Origin: Pseudomonadota bacterium | GTDB taxonomy: Bacteria > Pseudomonadota > Alphaproteobacteria > Rhizobiales > Xanthobacteraceae | NCBI GenBank assembly: GCA_021779635.1 | Contig: JAJYAH010000371.1 | Location: 1 to 6,941 of the forward strand | Reading direction: 5' to 3' | Length of the DNA stretch: 6,941 bases | Shown here: in pieces, positions 6,034 through 6,941 of the stretch | Numbering within the stretch: the first letter of the stretch is position 1 | Layout: each line of letters starts with the position of its first letter | Position numbers and translations under genes: made by a program | The notes under the pieces: generated by a model | What the model saw: the letters and a program-made list of their open reading frames with translations, nothing else | What the model was told of the DNA's origin: nothing | Database searches by the model: none

Positions 6034-6941
6034 TCAGGCAATGTTGAGCGTGATTTTGACAGCGGCTTGAGCGTTCTTACCGAGTTCGAACGCCTCGATC
6101 GCGCGATCCAGCGCGAAGCTGTGAGTCTGGATCGGGGACATGTCGAGCTTGGTGCGTTCGAGGAACTTGATCGCCGAGGGCCAGACGCCGGGTGAGCCGA
6201 TGCAACCGCGCACCGTCAGGCTCTTGATCTGGATCTTGCCCAGTTCTACAGGGAATTTTTGTTTGATGTTAATTCCGACCATCGAAACGCGGCCTTGAGG
6301 CCGCGCGTATTCGAATACGTTGGCGAGCGACGAGGCGTGGCCCGAAGCCTCAACCACAAGATCGCCACCGCCCTTGGTGAGTTCGTGCACGGCCTCGATG
6401 GGGTCGCCTGCGCTGGGATCGACTGTCGCATCGACGCCGAGACGCTTGGCGATGTCGCGCCTCAGCGGCACCGGATCGACGACGATGACGCGCGCGCCCA
6501 TGCCGACGGCGGCGGCGGCGGTGACGAGGCCAATGGTGCCGCCGCCGGAGACGACAACCGTCTCGGAGGCGTTGGTCCCGCCGTTGCGCAGCAGCGCGTA
6601 ATAACCACAGGTGAACGGCTCGATCAGTGTGCCCTTGGCGTCGTCGACGGCGTCGGGGAGCTTATGCAGCCACTCCGGGCGCGCCGGGAAATACTCGCGA
6701 TTGGCGCCATCCATGGAAAACCCGAAATGATGGATGCGCTCCGGGGTGTTGATGACGCATTCGCCGACGACCCGGTCGCCCGGTTGCAACGCGGTCACGT
6801 TGCGGCCGGTCTCAACGACTTCGCCGACCCACTCATGGCCGGGAATGACGGGATAAGAAATCGGGATGATGTATTGCCCTGCCAGCAGCTCATAATCGGA
6901 ATGGCAGATGCCTACTCTGCGCGAGCGGATCAGCACTTCGT
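6034..6941 (-). CDS. Zinc-type medium-chain alcohol/polyol dehydrogenase, N-terminus outside window
   Basis: This cytosolic MDR-family enzyme probably oxidises an alcohol or sugar alcohol with NAD+. Counting from a GTG at 6936, the GroES-like domain shows GICHSD (10-15, zinc ligand C11), PGHEWVGE (32-39, ligand H34 with E35) and IEPFTCG (105-111, E106). The Rossmann domain shows VVSGGGTIGL (128-137) and ends the second strand with D154, which favours NAD over NADP. The GTG is probably internal: it reads on from an in-frame Glu codon, in the context GEVLIR typical of about residue 25-30 in relatives, so the true start lies beyond the right edge. The cysteine-rich structural-zinc lobe is absent: between E59-C60 and D76-G77 only a short loop with no further cysteine remains. 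It is the first visible gene of the transporter operon, so its substrate is likely the imported compound or its product. Confidence 0.92.
   Translation of the reverse strand, partial: EVLIRSRRVGICHSDYELLAGQYIIPISYPVIPGHEWVGEVVETGRNVTALQPGDRVVGECVINTPERIHHFGFSMDGANREYFPARPEWLHKLPDAVDDAKGTLIEPFTCGYYALLRNGGTNASETVVVSGGGTIGLVTAAAAVGMGARVIVVDPVPLRRDIAKRLGVDATVDPSAGDPIEAVHELTKGGGDLVVEASGHASSLANVFEYARPQGRVSMVGINIKQKFPVELGKIQIKSLTVRGCIGSPGVWPSAIKFLERTKLDMSPIQTHSFALDRAIEAFELGKNAQAAVKITLNIA

Overview
The window is GC-rich and densely coding, and all five recognisable genes lie on the minus strand. Its character fits an alphaproteobacterium, plausibly Hyphomicrobiales (a rhizobium- or methylotroph-like soil bacterium). 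That placement is inferred from protein style, base composition and gene content; no taxonomic marker is present.

Read in the direction of transcription (right to left), the window opens inside a zinc-type medium-chain alcohol dehydrogenase whose N-terminus lies outside (6034-6941). A compact carbohydrate ABC importer follows: a stand-alone RbsC-like permease (5022-6017), a secreted sugar-binding protein (3947-4999), and an 843-residue protein that joins a complete RbsA-like double ATPase to a second complete RbsC-like permease (1351-3882). The gaps are 16, 22 and 64 bases, so these four genes look like one operon. The 64-base gap holds a perfect 15-bp GC-rich hairpin, which probably lets the binding protein be made in excess over the membrane component. 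The expected biology is uptake of a sugar or sugar alcohol of the CUT2 class, followed by NAD-dependent oxidation by the dehydrogenase. The substrate cannot be read from the sequence.

A gap of about 316 bases (1035-1350) with no convincing gene separates the operon from a flavin monooxygenase of the Baeyer-Villiger type (1-1034). That gene runs off the left edge and carries a single-base frameshift after residue 222; the reading frame continues cleanly in another phase. It is either a recent pseudogene or a sequencing error.

I found no RNA gene, CRISPR array, insertion sequence or phage element, and no evidence of an entirely new system. The points most worth a second look are the ATPase-permease fusion paired with a different separate permease, the intercistronic hairpin, the frameshifted monooxygenase, and the dehydrogenase that lacks its structural-zinc lobe.
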